This document shows, piece by piece, positions 20,965 to 31,556 of a stretch of 64,000 nucleotides of DNA. How positions within the stretch are numbered: the first letter of the stretch is position 1; the number at the start of each line of letters is the position of its first letter. The position numbers and the translations under genes are program-made. Below the pieces are notes generated by a model. It ran no database searches. It had not been told where the DNA came from and saw nothing but the letters and a program-made list of their open reading frames with translations. Origin of the DNA: Forficula auricularia. Its lineage: Eukaryota > Arthropoda > Insecta > Dermaptera > Forficulidae. The DNA lies in the NCBI GenBank assembly GCA_024734495.1, contig JALMQS010000681.1, positions 7,473,542 through 7,537,541 on the forward strand, read 5' to 3'.

Positions 20965-21617
20965 TGTACTGGCTGGAAAATTCAGTAATGTTCACTTTGC
21001 CCTTTGAAGGCAAAAATAAATAAAATAATATATGTTTGTTGTTTGAAATATTATTTTATTTCAAACCAGGTCTTGAATATAGGTATAACAACGTGGTTAC
21101 AAACTTGGGTTTTACTAATTAAATATAGTTATATAATTTAAAATTGAACAACAAATAATTATATTATTAAAACAATATTTGTATTTGAATTAGGCAATCG
21201 GCCATTTCTATAAATAAATAACTTAAATATTTGATGATATTTAAGATATAAGATATATATATATTTATATATATAAATTATTGTTGAATTATTTTTCCAC
21301 AATAACAACAATACTCAAACACACGATAAACAATAATATTAACGGCACGCGGCACGCGCTAAACACTCAAACACACGATAAACAATAATATTAACGGCAC
21401 GCGGTACGCGCTAATCAAAAACGAAACGAAAACAGATCCGAGCAAGCCTACTATTACTTGACAAATCGGCATCCATATATCATCTGTCTGCCACATGTTC
21501 ATTAGTCATCACTCACTCCTCTAGCCTCCACGTCATAAAGTCATTCCTGCTCGAATAATTCACTGTTCAGACACTAGGCTCCCGGAATATAGCCGCGGGA
21601 AATTTATTTTGGTTACA
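20965..21617 (-). repeat. 5' LTR (653 bp) with internal 52-bp tandem duplication
   Basis: Matches the 3' LTR except that a 52-bp unit containing AACACACGATAAACAATAAT and GGCACGCGG is present twice (about 21311-21414). This accounts exactly for the length difference. Confidence 0.92.
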
Positions 21618-21969
21618 CTATAATGGCCATGCTATTTCTGGGTGTTCCTGCCTACAGATGACGTCACATTCTCTAGTTGGTGTTGGCCTCACCAAATCGA
21701 CATCAGGGTGTGTCTATATATTTCATGCTCTAAGGTATAAACTATACCTCAATGAGTCTAAGATTTAATCATTGTGATTTTCTGTTTACATTTATTTTTC
21801 AACAAAATTCTAAAAAGGTGTATAATTTCAATTTCATTCGATTAGCCTGTAAAAACTCACAAAGCTTATCTTTACTTTTAATCTATTATATTAATACCTA
21901 CAAGTATTAGAATATATCATAAACTATTAAAATTTATTTTACTAATTGCTTGTATGTTTTACTTTGCAG

Positions 21970-22200
21970 GCCAGATTACCCTGGAACCAATATCCAAACG
22001 AGAAACCACTAAAACAGCTTCATTGCCGCAATCAACAGAGAAGGTTGTCCGGGAGGCTGTCTCCATTTTACCAGTTAATAAAGCAGTTAGTATATTACCA
22101 GCAGATTCTGACAAGAATACTACCAACACTGAACCAGTTGAACAAACTAAGAGTAACGGCGACACTAAGCCAGATGAAGAAACCAACGAAGAGAAGAAAG
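21970..22200 (+). CDS. Internal coding exon of an unidentified gene
   Basis: A 231-bp open exon with acceptor TTTACTTTGCAG before it and donor GTAAGA after it; both ends are phase 1. It encodes a hydrophilic segment (GQITLEPISKRETTK...ETNEEKK) rich in Lys, Glu, Thr and Asn, with a tandem hint (EAVSILPVNK / KAVSILPADS). The strongly charged composition suggests a disordered linker of a nuclear or cytoskeletal protein. No upstream or immediate downstream partner was found. Because its end phase equals that required by the exon at 45394 (also entered in phase 1), it could be an upstream exon of the zinc-finger gene used instead of the ATG exon at 37025, or belong to a separate plus-strand gene. 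No domain recognised. Confidence 0.6.
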
Positions 22201-22372
22201 GTAAGAAAATCATTACAAGTGTAATTGGAATCAAACATAAATTTACTTCTGATTATTTAGTAGAAGAATTAACTTACTATGAAAGAAATAGTATAGTTAA
22301 ACACAATATACTCGTGTGTAGTTCTTTGGAGAGTAAATTCTTCATATACTTCAATAGGTAATAGGTAGATTC

Positions 22373-22535
22373 CGGATTCCTATGCAATTACATATTCTGT
22401 TTGCTGCCACATATGACCCAGGAGATCAATTATCTATCCGATTTATGCATCTAGGATACTGTGGGTTAAATTTTATACTACATATTTTTGTATATTTGAA
22501 GAATATTGCATAAAATTGCATATACTACCATGATC
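22373..22535 (+). repeat. Dispersed repeat, copy 1
   Basis: About 160 bp similar to 39170-39335; shared text includes CCGGATTCCTATGCAATT, GACCCAG-AGATCA and GCATCTAGGATACTG. Family unknown. Confidence 0.8.
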
Positions 22536-22702
22536 AAATGCTACCCAATCCCTAAATCTCCCCTTATCTTCACGTTACAAGGGTCTACCACGGACTTCAG
22601 AGGTTGTACCTTCTTGGTGCAACTTCTTCTTGTATCAATATCATTATAAAAAAAAAATACCCGGTCAATTTTAATATTTTAAAAACTAAAACTTTATTCA
22701 TC

Positions 22703-23046
22703 TTATTTGTAATCGTCGCCTTCGAAGTAGTTCCCATTGGCACCATTGCACTTATCCCAGCGTTTAATCCAGTTTTCAAATGCCCTCTGGAAATCAATTT
22801 TCGGTTTAGTCAACAGTGTCGCCTTCGATTTTTCTTTTATCTCTTCACTGGTATCAAAGCGCGTTCATCGAAGTGGTTTTTTAAGTTGATTGAACAGGAA
22901 AATTACAGACAGCCAAATCAGGAGAATTTTGAGCTTGTTGCATGGTATTTGTATTATTTTTGGCCGAAAATTGACGAATAATCAATGTATTGTGAACTGG
23001 TGCATTATCGTGGTGCAATATCCATGAATTGTTTCTCCACAATATT
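22703..23046 (-). pseudogene. mariner transposase C-terminal half, degenerate
   Basis: Minus-strand reading gives, with stops and a frame break, the C-terminal half of a mariner transposase: NNSWILHHDNAPVHN (second catalytic Asp in HHDNAP), NSPDLAVCNF, then a clean end RAFENWIKRWDKCNGANG and NYFEGDDYK before a TAA stop at 22703. In DD34D mariners the third Asp lies in CDFF; here it is Asn (CNF), and an in-frame stop follows, so the enzyme is dead. The N-terminal DNA-binding half is missing. Position just downstream of the exon at 21970 implies insertion into an intron or intergenic DNA. Confidence 0.88.
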
Positions 23047-24303
23047 TCAGCATTTTTAATTGCATAATTTATGGCATATTTTAGCAGTTTTTACTGCTTA
23101 AAAATCCGGTCTCTCGGTAATATAGGTATCCTATTTATAGAGTCTTAAAAGAAAGCTTTATTTATTAAAGAATTTGTTAGAATAAAAATAATAATGGGTC
23201 GATTGATTGATCCAGTTTACTGTATTGGTTCCACTAAAATCAATATAAGCATAAACCATCATCCATCATTTCTACATAACTAAGATATAGCCAAAAAGCT
23301 CATTGTTCAGTTTAAATGGCTGTAATTTTTAATAGAAATCAATAAAAAGAATCGCAATTAGATTTTAACTAATCAATTTTGAAAAATTGATTAATCACTT
23401 ATAGTTTTTTATATGATAGAATGTTTTGAAAACCAGCATGCCCTTATTTTGATAAATTCATTCCCATTTTGGAAGTCTGTTTAGATTCAAAACAAGAGCA
23501 CATTGAGAATAAATAAATACAGGTATTATTAATGATAATCTTGTTTGTATAAGGCTAATACCAATTCCCTTGAAAGAATGAATATTATAAGCTCTGAATA
23601 AGTCTTTGTGCACACGTACTAATTTATTTATAAATGGATAATAAGTGTAATTTAGACCATTGGCATGAATAAAGTAAATTGACAAAACGTATTTCATTTT
23701 TACCCCTTTTGAAGTAAAATACCTCTTTGTTCCCTACTAAAAAGATAAATTACGACGGGAATACCCTTATCTTCACAGCGACCTGACCCCGGTCACCGAA
23801 ATTCAAATTAACGACCTGCTTTTGGCATTATCTATTGCATAATTTGCAGGGGCTTCTATTAAAATACGATCCATAAAGTCGAATGAGACGAAATTAGGTG
23901 AGATTTCACATGAGTTAAATATCCGACATTTGGGAATAATTTCAAATAATTTGGGGCCAAGGGACTGCTCGATTCAAGCAGACGATCACAGCTGGGTTAT
24001 CTTTTCTGGAAGCAACTCAAGGGGGATTTTACACTATGCGGAAACATTAATATAGCTGAAAATAATTATTTCCTCAATACAAGTTCATAAGCTTAACTAA
24101 ATCACAAATTATCACATATCTATTGGTCATTTATACAAAATCTAGAAAACACTTATAAAGGGAAAAATCGAAAAACAAATTTTCGCTTTTTGAATCTCTA
24201 AAATGAAGGGGTGAAGTTTGTAGGGTATATTCACATCTAGCAAATATTCTCTGACCCTAGAATGCTCAAAATTAGTATGATGATAGAGTTTGCGACACTT
24301 ATA
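23047..24303. other. Intergenic or intronic DNA, nothing recognised
   Basis: A slightly GC-richer stretch at about 23755-23815 (ACAGCGACCTGACCCCGGTC) stands out but carries no frame. No feature supported. Confidence 0.4.
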
Positions 24304-24311
24304 GTATAAGG

Positions 24312-24417
24312 CAGTGTTTTTCATAATAAAATACAGGTTACAGCGTTACCGGTAGGGGGTCGCGAAATTTTTTTCATACTAAGGGGTCCGCGTCATGAAA
24401 AAGGTTGAAAAACACTG
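24312..24417. mobile_element. Tiny hAT MITE (106 bp)
   Basis: Inverted ends CAGTGTTTTTCA and TTGAAAAACACTG; flanks GTATAAGG and GTATAAAG form an 8-bp duplication with one mismatch. The inner text GGGGGTCGCGAAATTT and GGGGTCCGCG is typical of hAT MITEs. Confidence 0.9.
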
Positions 24418-24425
24418 GTATAAAG

Positions 24426-24984
24426 AATTGAAAAAAGAGATTTTCTCTTTTTCAACCCCTAAAATGCATGTGTGAATTTTGCTTAAATTCACCTCTCGTA
24501 AAAATAACAATCATTGTATATTTAATCAAGTTTAATCAATACTATCTCTTCAGTTAAGATCAAATTTTGCACTCTTTAACCAATCTTTTCAAAATATCGA
24601 AATATTCGTAAAGAAAATATTAAAAATAATATAGAGGAAAGTACTTGAAAAATCTCAACGAAATCGCGAGCTATTTTAACCGCTGCCGAGCTATTCCCTG
24701 ACCTATTCTACATCGTGACTGTGTCTCTTGTTTAGCTATTTTTGAAATTGATTATTTCTAAATTTCAAAATATACTTCTAGTATTATGATAAGAGAGACT
24801 GTCATGCCTCGTTCTATCATTATTTATTTATCCAGAAAATACACATACAATATTTCGTGTCCTATAGAGTTGACGAGTCATCTGCACATAGGACCGGATT
24901 AAAATTAATAATTATTTAATTATTATGCTTCAGTCATATTAAATAAGCGGACGTGTTCTGATGTGGTCATCCACTTTGACTTTA
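24426..24984. other. AT-rich DNA, nothing recognised
   Basis: No supported feature; the last 60 bp (GTTCTGATGTGGTCATCCAC) match DNA next to other CCATACA-family copies. Confidence 0.4.
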
Positions 24985-25790
24985 CCATACAACCTGGCCC
25001 CTCACTTATATTTAATATTTAATCAAATTATTTATATTCATGTAAGGGGGGGGGTTAGTTTTTGCATTTTTAGACTGCTGGGGGCCCACTAATTATATAT
25101 ACAAAATTTGGTTGAGTTTGGTACAAGAGCCTAGATTTTCATTTTTGACCATACACCCCCCCCCCATTTTGGGCAGTTAGTTTTTGCATTTTTAGACTTC
25201 TGGTGGTGCCACTGATTATGTATACAAAATTTGGTTGAGTTTGGTCAAATGCCAAGATTTTCATTTTTTGACCCTACACCCCCCCCCTCCATTTTGGGCG
25301 GTTAGTTTTTGGATTTTTAGACTTCTGAGGGTCCACTGATTATGTATACAAAATTTGGTTGAGTTTGCTCAAATGGCCTAGATTTTTAATTTTTAACCCC
25401 CCCTCCACCCCCCTTAATTTTGTGTCGATATGCACCAAAATCTAATCAGCTCTTAATCTCAATGGACCAAAACTACGTGTGAAATTTGGTTTCGATATTC
25501 ACACTAGTTTTTGAGCTAGCTCGTCCACAAAAATTTGGTAACGCACAGACTAACGGACACCCAACCAGACAGACTAACTAACAGACATTTTGACAAAACA
25601 CTTATTATCTCAAAAAATATAATTTTTTCGATGTTCACTTATTTCAGCTTTTTTGTAGGGCGAAATACCATGGTTTAGCTCAATTTTTTTGATCAAAATA
25701 GTTTAAGCCGTTTTTGAGATATTTTGAAAAAAAGAAGGAAAAAACACTTTTTTCATGTACGATTACACTACTTGACCATAGCCTGTATGG
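24985..25790 (+). mobile_element. CCATACA family, copy 2
   Basis: Full-length relative of 10037-10790, same ends and the same tandem units with poly-C runs at about 25155, 25280 and 25400. A 25-bp local expansion (CAGACTAACGGACACCCAAC) is unique to this copy. Confidence 0.88.
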
Positions 25791-26639
25791 TAAAGTAAAA
25801 ATGGCTACGATAGCACTGGAACACAATTTTAGAATTAGTACTTCTAATCTATTTGTATATTTTAATAGAAATCTCACTAAATTATCATTTTGGTTAAAAA
25901 TTTTAAACTTAAAAAGAACAACTCAACAATTTGAATCAAACATTTAATAATTTCAACCAACTCAGGCACTGTTGGGCTTATTTATTAATTTTTCTCGTTC
26001 TATATATATATTGGAGTATATTGAGTTTTGTACATGAAACCCCAGCCAGTAATGCTCTCTTCCATTGCGTGTTCTTAAATTCCCCCCACTAGTAAATTAG
26101 TTAGGAATAAAATGAACCTCACAAACATGCAAGTTGCCTAACCGAGTAATTTGCCGTGGGGACTGAAATAATCATGGAACATTCACCACACACTAGTTCA
26201 TTCTTATCTCAAGCATCAAACTTTGATAAACCGTTGAATTCAATATAAAATTCAATTTTTCCTGGGTTCTTCAATATACTTAATTGTCAATAATAATAAA
26301 AATAAATTGAAGTTCTTAAATTAGTTAAAATGATCTACATTTGATAAACACAGATCGATTAAATAAATACGAAACAGCTGTGAATTAATACATACTACCC
26401 CCTTGAGACTGGGTTTCTCAAATGACCTTTTCCAGTTATTTCTCAATCATCCTTATTAAAGAGGGCCTAATTATTCCCATTCCTATTTTTTTCTTTTGAA
26501 TAAAACAATAGAAAATAGATTTTAGTTTAATATCTTAATGACTTCAGAGATCTTCTGAATCAAGGGATGATCTATTATCATAAAATAATTTTTTAATCAT
26601 TCTAAATTCTTAACATTAAAATGACAACGGTTTTAAAAT
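25791..26639. other. AT-rich DNA, nothing recognised
   Basis: No gene, RNA or element end could be supported. Confidence 0.4.
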
Positions 26640-27255
26640 ATTGAAAGTAAAGGACCAGATGCAAAATAAACTGCAACGGATCGTTGCTAAACTTTATCCA
26701 ATGAACTATCGTAGTCTAGGGTAAAGTACTTTAAAATATAATTTTACAAAAAATTTTATATGACCATTTTTGTGGTCCTCAAGGTACTCAATTACAATAT
26801 TAAATTTCATCAAAATTGGTTAAGTCATTTTCAAGATATTTAGAAAAAACTAAAAAAGTACCGAAATAAAGTACTAATGTTTGTGAGCCGATATGTACCA
26901 AAAACTAATCAGCGCTTCATTTTGTTAAAATAATGTTAGGTTTTCATTTTCATTTTAATTGGTGCAACGGTGTGGAAAAAATCGTGGACGAAAAAAAACG
27001 ATAACATAATCCATCCATCCGCACGCACTTGCAAAAAAAATGGCACTTTTTGGCCTCTCAACGAGACCCCAGGTAATTTTTGTCAAAATCGTCACGTACT
27101 AAAATTCAATCTAATTGAATACTACAATTTGTGACTTTAATTGAGTCCATGGGTTCCGTAGTCTTTACCTGAGGACCCTTTGAAGTCGCGCTTGCCGCCA
27201 GACCGATTACAATACTTTCTCCCATGCTTCGCATTGGATAAAGTAAAAAATTATC
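26640..27255 (+). repeat. Dispersed repeat 'X', copy 1
   Basis: Uninterrupted copy of the repeat that is broken by two insertions at 33425-35620. Landmarks: GCAACGGTGTGGAAAAAATC, GGCACTTTTTGGCCTCTCAA, GGGTTCCGTAGTCTTTACCT and GCTTCGCATTGGATAAAGTA. The left part (AGCCGATATGTACCAAAAAC) is distantly similar to the right part of the CCATACA family. Confidence 0.8.
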
Positions 27256-27320
27256 AATTTAAGCGTATTGGTACTTAGTTCTTGGATATTAGATTAGGAA
27301 CACAGTATGAGACTTATTAC

Positions 27321-28273
27321 TAGGGTTTGGATCGATATGCACTAAAAAAACAGCAAAATATGGATTTAAAAAGGCCGAAATATGCACTAAAAATATGCAT
27401 TTTAAACGGAAATATCCACTTAAAATATGCATTATAAACCCATAATATCTAGTGCTTGATAGCTTTAAACCGACTCAAGGAAGGGGTAAAAGAAGAAATA
27501 GTCAATAAATTTATTTTCAAATTTATTGCTCTGTATAATCAAACACATTTCTAAGTTGCTTACATTAAATCTACATCTATTGTCTGTTAAAGTTAAATTT
27601 AACTTGGAAAATGATCTTTTCACATCACAAGACACCTTGGGAAGGTATTTAAGGGCAGCAATGGGTAAATTTTCAGTTCCAAGAAAAACAGTTTAAAATT
27701 AATGTTAACGAAAATAAATTTAAAGAAATTCGGGGTTTTTTATATTTTTTTAGCATAATAGAACAAATGCGTGATTTATTTCTCTTTAAAAATTTAAGAA
27801 AATTTTAAGAAACAACTGCATATTTTTTAATACAAAATTAATGTTTTCAAAGTTTATTTTTAAAAGAAATTTAATATTTATTTATTTTTTATTTTTTTAG
27901 AATAATTTTCATAAAAATATCATTTTAATTTAAATATATTTTAATTATTTCCTTAAATTTTCTCGATTTGTTTGACAGTGAGAAGGGGTCCAGGGGTGGG
28001 GGGTCAAAAAAGGTTTGAAACCTGTGGCTAAAATTTTCTTCAATTATTTTTCTAATTTTCAACACACGAGGAACAAAAATCACACCAAAATGAAAAATAT
28101 AGCTTAAATCACTAAATATGCAAAATATCCACTTAAACTCCAAAATATGTATTTATATGCAAAATAAGATTTCTCTGGGTGGGTCCTGATACCCTAAAAC
28201 GTCCAGATACAAAATATTAGAAGGATAGCAATCAAGGAAAGAAACATTCATTATATGCAAATTCCGAACCCTA
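27321..28273 (-). mobile_element. hAT-type element, perfect 8-bp TSD
   Basis: Termini TAGGGTTTGGATCGATATGC and, reverse-complemented, TAGGGTTCGGAATTTGCATA; CTTATTAC duplicated at 27313-27320 and 28274-28281. It has many subterminal ATATGCA motifs at both ends (27338-27435 and 28110-28160), likely transposase-binding sites. It contains the transposase remnant at 27528. Confidence 0.9.
27528..27692 (-). pseudogene. hAT transposase dimerisation-region remnant
   Basis: The minus-strand reading includes ENLPIAALKYLPKVSCDVKR and SFSKLNLTLTDNRCRFNVSN then LEMCLIIQ. This follows the hATC pattern (LPxxALxxLxxPxSSxDVERxFSxxxxLLTDxRxxLxxxNLxxLLxI). The rest of the transposase is gone. Confidence 0.85.
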
Positions 28274-28851
28274 CTTATTACACGTGTTACTTGTATCCAA
28301 CTAGAATTAATTGGTGCGATTAAAAAAAAATACTATATAATACCTAATTACAAAGTTTGTAGACTAAAATCTGATTATAAGAATTAATAATTTTTAAAGA
28401 ATTAGGTCTCGGTTTAAGGTGAAACATTTTAATAATACAAAATTAATAAAATTTCAAGGTTTCAAGAATTACATGATATAAGTTAGAATATAAATGTGAA
28501 AGTATAAAGTTTATAATAAGTCATTTCGATTCTATTCTAATAATATTTAAATTTTTATATTATGAAAATATAAGTTCCTGAAAAAATAATAATAATAGCA
28601 TGAATTAATTAAGTTTTATTGAAAATAAATTATCTAATAATACCTGTAGATTGAATAATCATTAATACTATAGAATGGACGAATATAATGGGCTAGTAAA
28701 ATTTTGAAGACCCTCATAATTTATTAGGCTTATATTAGAGATTTATTGTGTTGAAGATTTTTATTGTTTAATCGGAGCTTAGCAGTCATGCGTATTTGAT
28801 TAAATGATTAAAAACATAATTATTTTCATCTTTATAAAGTAGTACCTGGAA
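28274..28851. other. AT-rich DNA with a PLE-terminus fragment
   Basis: GGTCTCGGTTTAAGGTGAAA at about 28405 resembles the PLE outer end. Nothing else was recognised. Confidence 0.45.
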
Positions 28852-29525
28852 TACCGAGCGATGCTCGGTAATTTTTTGATTCAGTTAAAAGCGATATATG
28901 TATTAATATTATTTTTAATTTTAAATTGAGGTAAAAAGGTCGATTTTTAATAGGAGCCAAAATAAAATAAAATTTAAATAAAACTTAATTTATATTTTTA
29001 CCAACGTTTTGACCCGTTATGGCCATCATCAAGACGTATCACTGGGCACAAAGTTTTGAGTAATTGAAATTAAATATAATATTAATATATACACCGAGGT
29101 TCTTTCGTTGACCCTTTTAAATCCTGAAGAAGGAGGGATGATATTTCGAATTGTCGAATTTTTTACGTGAATAAAATTGATATTCTAATAAATTATTTTA
29201 TAGAAAAATACCTTTAATTAATTAAATTGTCAAATTATAACATATAATAATAATTGTAATGATCTATTAGGGGAATTTAAAATAAAAAAACCAATTAATT
29301 TTATTAAAAGAAAAAAATGTGATTATACATTTTTATTCACACCTGTGAATAATTATTTCAATTAACAAAAAACCCATCAAAAACAACTTAGCCGACAACC
29401 GTGACAGATCGAATTGTCAAGCCAAAAACCCCCTAACCCGTGAATTTCATCCCAACCGTTGAGCTGTTTTCGAGAAACCGATTCTATATATACAAGAATT
29501 GCTCGTTTAATAATAAAGATTGTAT
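28852..29525 (+). repeat. Dispersed repeat with CCGAGC hairpin, copy 2
   Basis: Second copy of the 8245-8970 repeat. It opens with ACCGAGCGATGCTCGGTAAT and ends GAATTGCTCGTTTAATAATA. It is interrupted near 28950-29100 by a PLE-like piece with a decayed hammerhead. Confidence 0.7.
29001..29040 (-). ncRNA. Decayed hammerhead motif
   Basis: Minus strand: TTGATGA, T, GGCC-ATAACG-GGTC, then AAAACGTT where GAAACGTT is expected. Two core positions differ (C3 and G12), so it is unlikely to be active; it is an old relative of the 9.2-kb and 63.4-kb motifs. Confidence 0.4.
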
Positions 29526-30479
29526 TAAAAATTTGTATCGTTTAATCTGAGCTTAGCAGTCATGCGCATTATTAAAAACATAATTATTTTAATCTTAATA
29601 AAGTATTATTTGCCTCTGTATAATGTGGTCTTATGTCCCCTAGTTATACTGTGACGTCACTAGGAGTACACTACAGAAATAAAATCCATCAAAATCCATT
29701 TAGTATTTGTGTTGTAAGCCAATTTCCATTAAAAGCCTGGTTGATCGACATTTGGGCGTGACTCTTCTAACGTGACTAGGGAAGATAAATATACAAAGGA
29801 AGAAGAAAAACATTGAAACTTCAATAAAGCCTCCAAAGCTTCAACTTTAAACACTTTCCAAGATTATAAATAATTTGTTTTAGAAACTTTTCGCTTTATT
29901 GTCGGTAGTTGAAATATTTTATGGTTTGGCTTTTTTTTACCCCTGGAAAGAGAGTTGGAAGTACTTTTTGTGTAAAATAGAAGGGTGTGTGCAAGTATCG
30001 ATCCTGGAAAATACGTTTTTGGCACGAAGGACATTTCATTCCTCAGGGTGCTTGAAAGTGTCGAGGGGTTTTTGTGACCCACACAACTTTCCTAATTTAT
30101 TTCCATCGCAGCAAAAAAAAATTCTAACCTACATCTGTGTAAGAAAATAAATGAGATATTTCAGATTCCATTAAAATTAAATTCTAATTGTGATATGAAT
30201 ATTTAACTTGAAATATGACTACTTCTGTATATCATACTTATCATTTTATAGAAGTACTAGTTCAGATAGAAGCTAGTCCATATTTAATTTTAACTTTACT
30301 ACACGAGGTAAAAAAATCAGGTGTGTGCTTAAGACTACACGACAGAAGTGATAACTTATGTGGCATTTATATATAATTCTACGTATTAGGTATCAATGGC
30401 TGTTGACTGAATTTGTAATATAATATATTATTATTACACTCTTTATATTATCTTTATATTCCATTTTTTTTTTTTTTTG
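29526..30479. other. Intergenic DNA, nothing recognised
   Basis: Overlapping opposite-strand frames at 29864-30150 show no domain. No feature supported. Confidence 0.4.
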
Positions 30480-31556
30480 CTTTTTTTAGTTTGAAAATCT
30501 ATAATTTTGATTTTTAAACTCCCTCCCCTTAATTTTGGGTCCGATTTCAACTGAAATCTAATCAGCTCTTAAGGACGTTCCCTAATATAGCTCAAATGCA
30601 GTTCGCTCTTTCCCTTACTCTCACATGCGCAGAAAGGCAAAAATATTTTCCCTGCGTCGTTTCTCGGATCTGGCAACACTGCATTCTTACCGACGCTAAA
30701 AGACAAAGAATAAAAAAAAACACTTAATGAAACAGCTCAATGCGAAATTCCAGATGAGAACAGTATAGTTTGGTTGAGAGAATTAGCTAAAAATCTCAAA
30801 TGCACGTGCTGCAGAAATTTTTTAGATATAGAAAAATTGAGTGATTTTAGTGCGACGTTGCCAAGTCGCCACCTCGCCATGAGAGAAAAAATGAAAACCA
30901 TCAAAAGTACCTAACTTTTAACATTTTTTATACAAAACGAATACCGCTTGATACAATTATTTTAACAGAAAAATATTTGTTATATCTTAAGTTAATAATT
31001 CTCAGTTTTTCAAAATGATTTTAAGAAAATTACGATTGTTATTTAATGAAACAGTCGCTTTAACATCAATAGGGATAGGGTTCGCGTGTTAAATATGCAA
31101 ATTTCAATGGTCAATATTTACAAATTTAGTGCCGCAAGGACTATTGAAAATAATGTCTACGTATAAAGGACACTTATAAAAATGTGTATTCAAAGTTTTA
31201 AAATGATTGCAAGAAAATAGATTTATTAGGGAACGTCCTTAATCACAATGCACCAAAACTACATGTACAATTTCGTTTTGATATTCACACTAGTTTTTGA
31301 GCTAGTCCGTCCACAAAAATTTGGTAACGCACATACTAAGATACTAACAGGCATTTTGACAAAACATTTATTATCTCGAAAAATAAAAATTTTTCGATGT
31401 TCACTTATTAGGGCTTTTTTGTTGACCAAATCGCCATACTTTCGCCCAATTTTTTTAATCAAAATAGTTTCAGCCGTTTTTGAGATATTTTGAAAAAGCG
31501 AAGCAAAAGAAAAAACACTTTTTTCATACACGAATACAATACTTGACCATACCCTG
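30480..31556 (+). mobile_element. CCATACA family, copy 3, interrupted
   Basis: The right-hand part of the family (ATTTTGGGTCCGATTTCAAC to CTTGACCATACCCTG), split after CTAATCAGCTCTTAA by the TTAA-flanked element at 30573. The tandem-unit half is missing. Confidence 0.8.
30573..31238. mobile_element. piggyBac-like MITE, TTAA target
   Basis: A 666-bp insertion with inverted ends GGACGTTCCCTAATA / TTATTAGGGAACGTCC and TTAA on each side (30569-30572 and 31239-31242). The insertion point is proven by the uninterrupted family text in other copies (CAGCTCTTAATCTCAATGG). No transposase; TTAA duplication is the hallmark of piggyBac elements, though the ends differ from the classical CCCTAGAA. Confidence 0.88.

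Larger units (their letters stand above)
19022..21617 (-). mobile_element. Non-autonomous LTR retrotransposon (gag only), 4-bp TSD
   Basis: Two long direct repeats with TG...CA ends bound a 1.34-kb interior; CTAT duplicates at 19018-19021 and 21618-21621. On the minus strand a primer-binding-like site TGGCGCCCGACCAAAGGACC starts one base after the 5' LTR and a polypurine tract GCTGGGGGGGGATA precedes the 3' LTR. The interior codes for a Gag-like protein and an acidic second frame; no protease, reverse transcriptase, RNase H or integrase is present. It must have been mobilised in trans. A 4-bp duplication favours a Gypsy-type integrase over BEL (5 bp), but the Gag was not assigned. Confidence 0.9.
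18820..21745. repeat. Inverted-repeat element interrupted by an LTR retrotransposon
   Basis: About 90-bp arms outside the LTR element: the left arm ACCTTAGACCATGAAATATA with GTGAGGCCAACATC (18827-18900) mirrors the right arm GTTGGCCTCACC with TATATATTTCATGCTCTAAG (about 21685-21738). Inner parts share CTACAGATGACGTCAC on both sides. Without the 2.6-kb insertion the host element would be about 325 bp, a MITE-like size. Confidence 0.75.

Noticed and set aside
29864..30150. Opposite-strand frames of 72 and 83 codons
   Set aside because: No recognisable protein features; treated as chance in AT-rich DNA.
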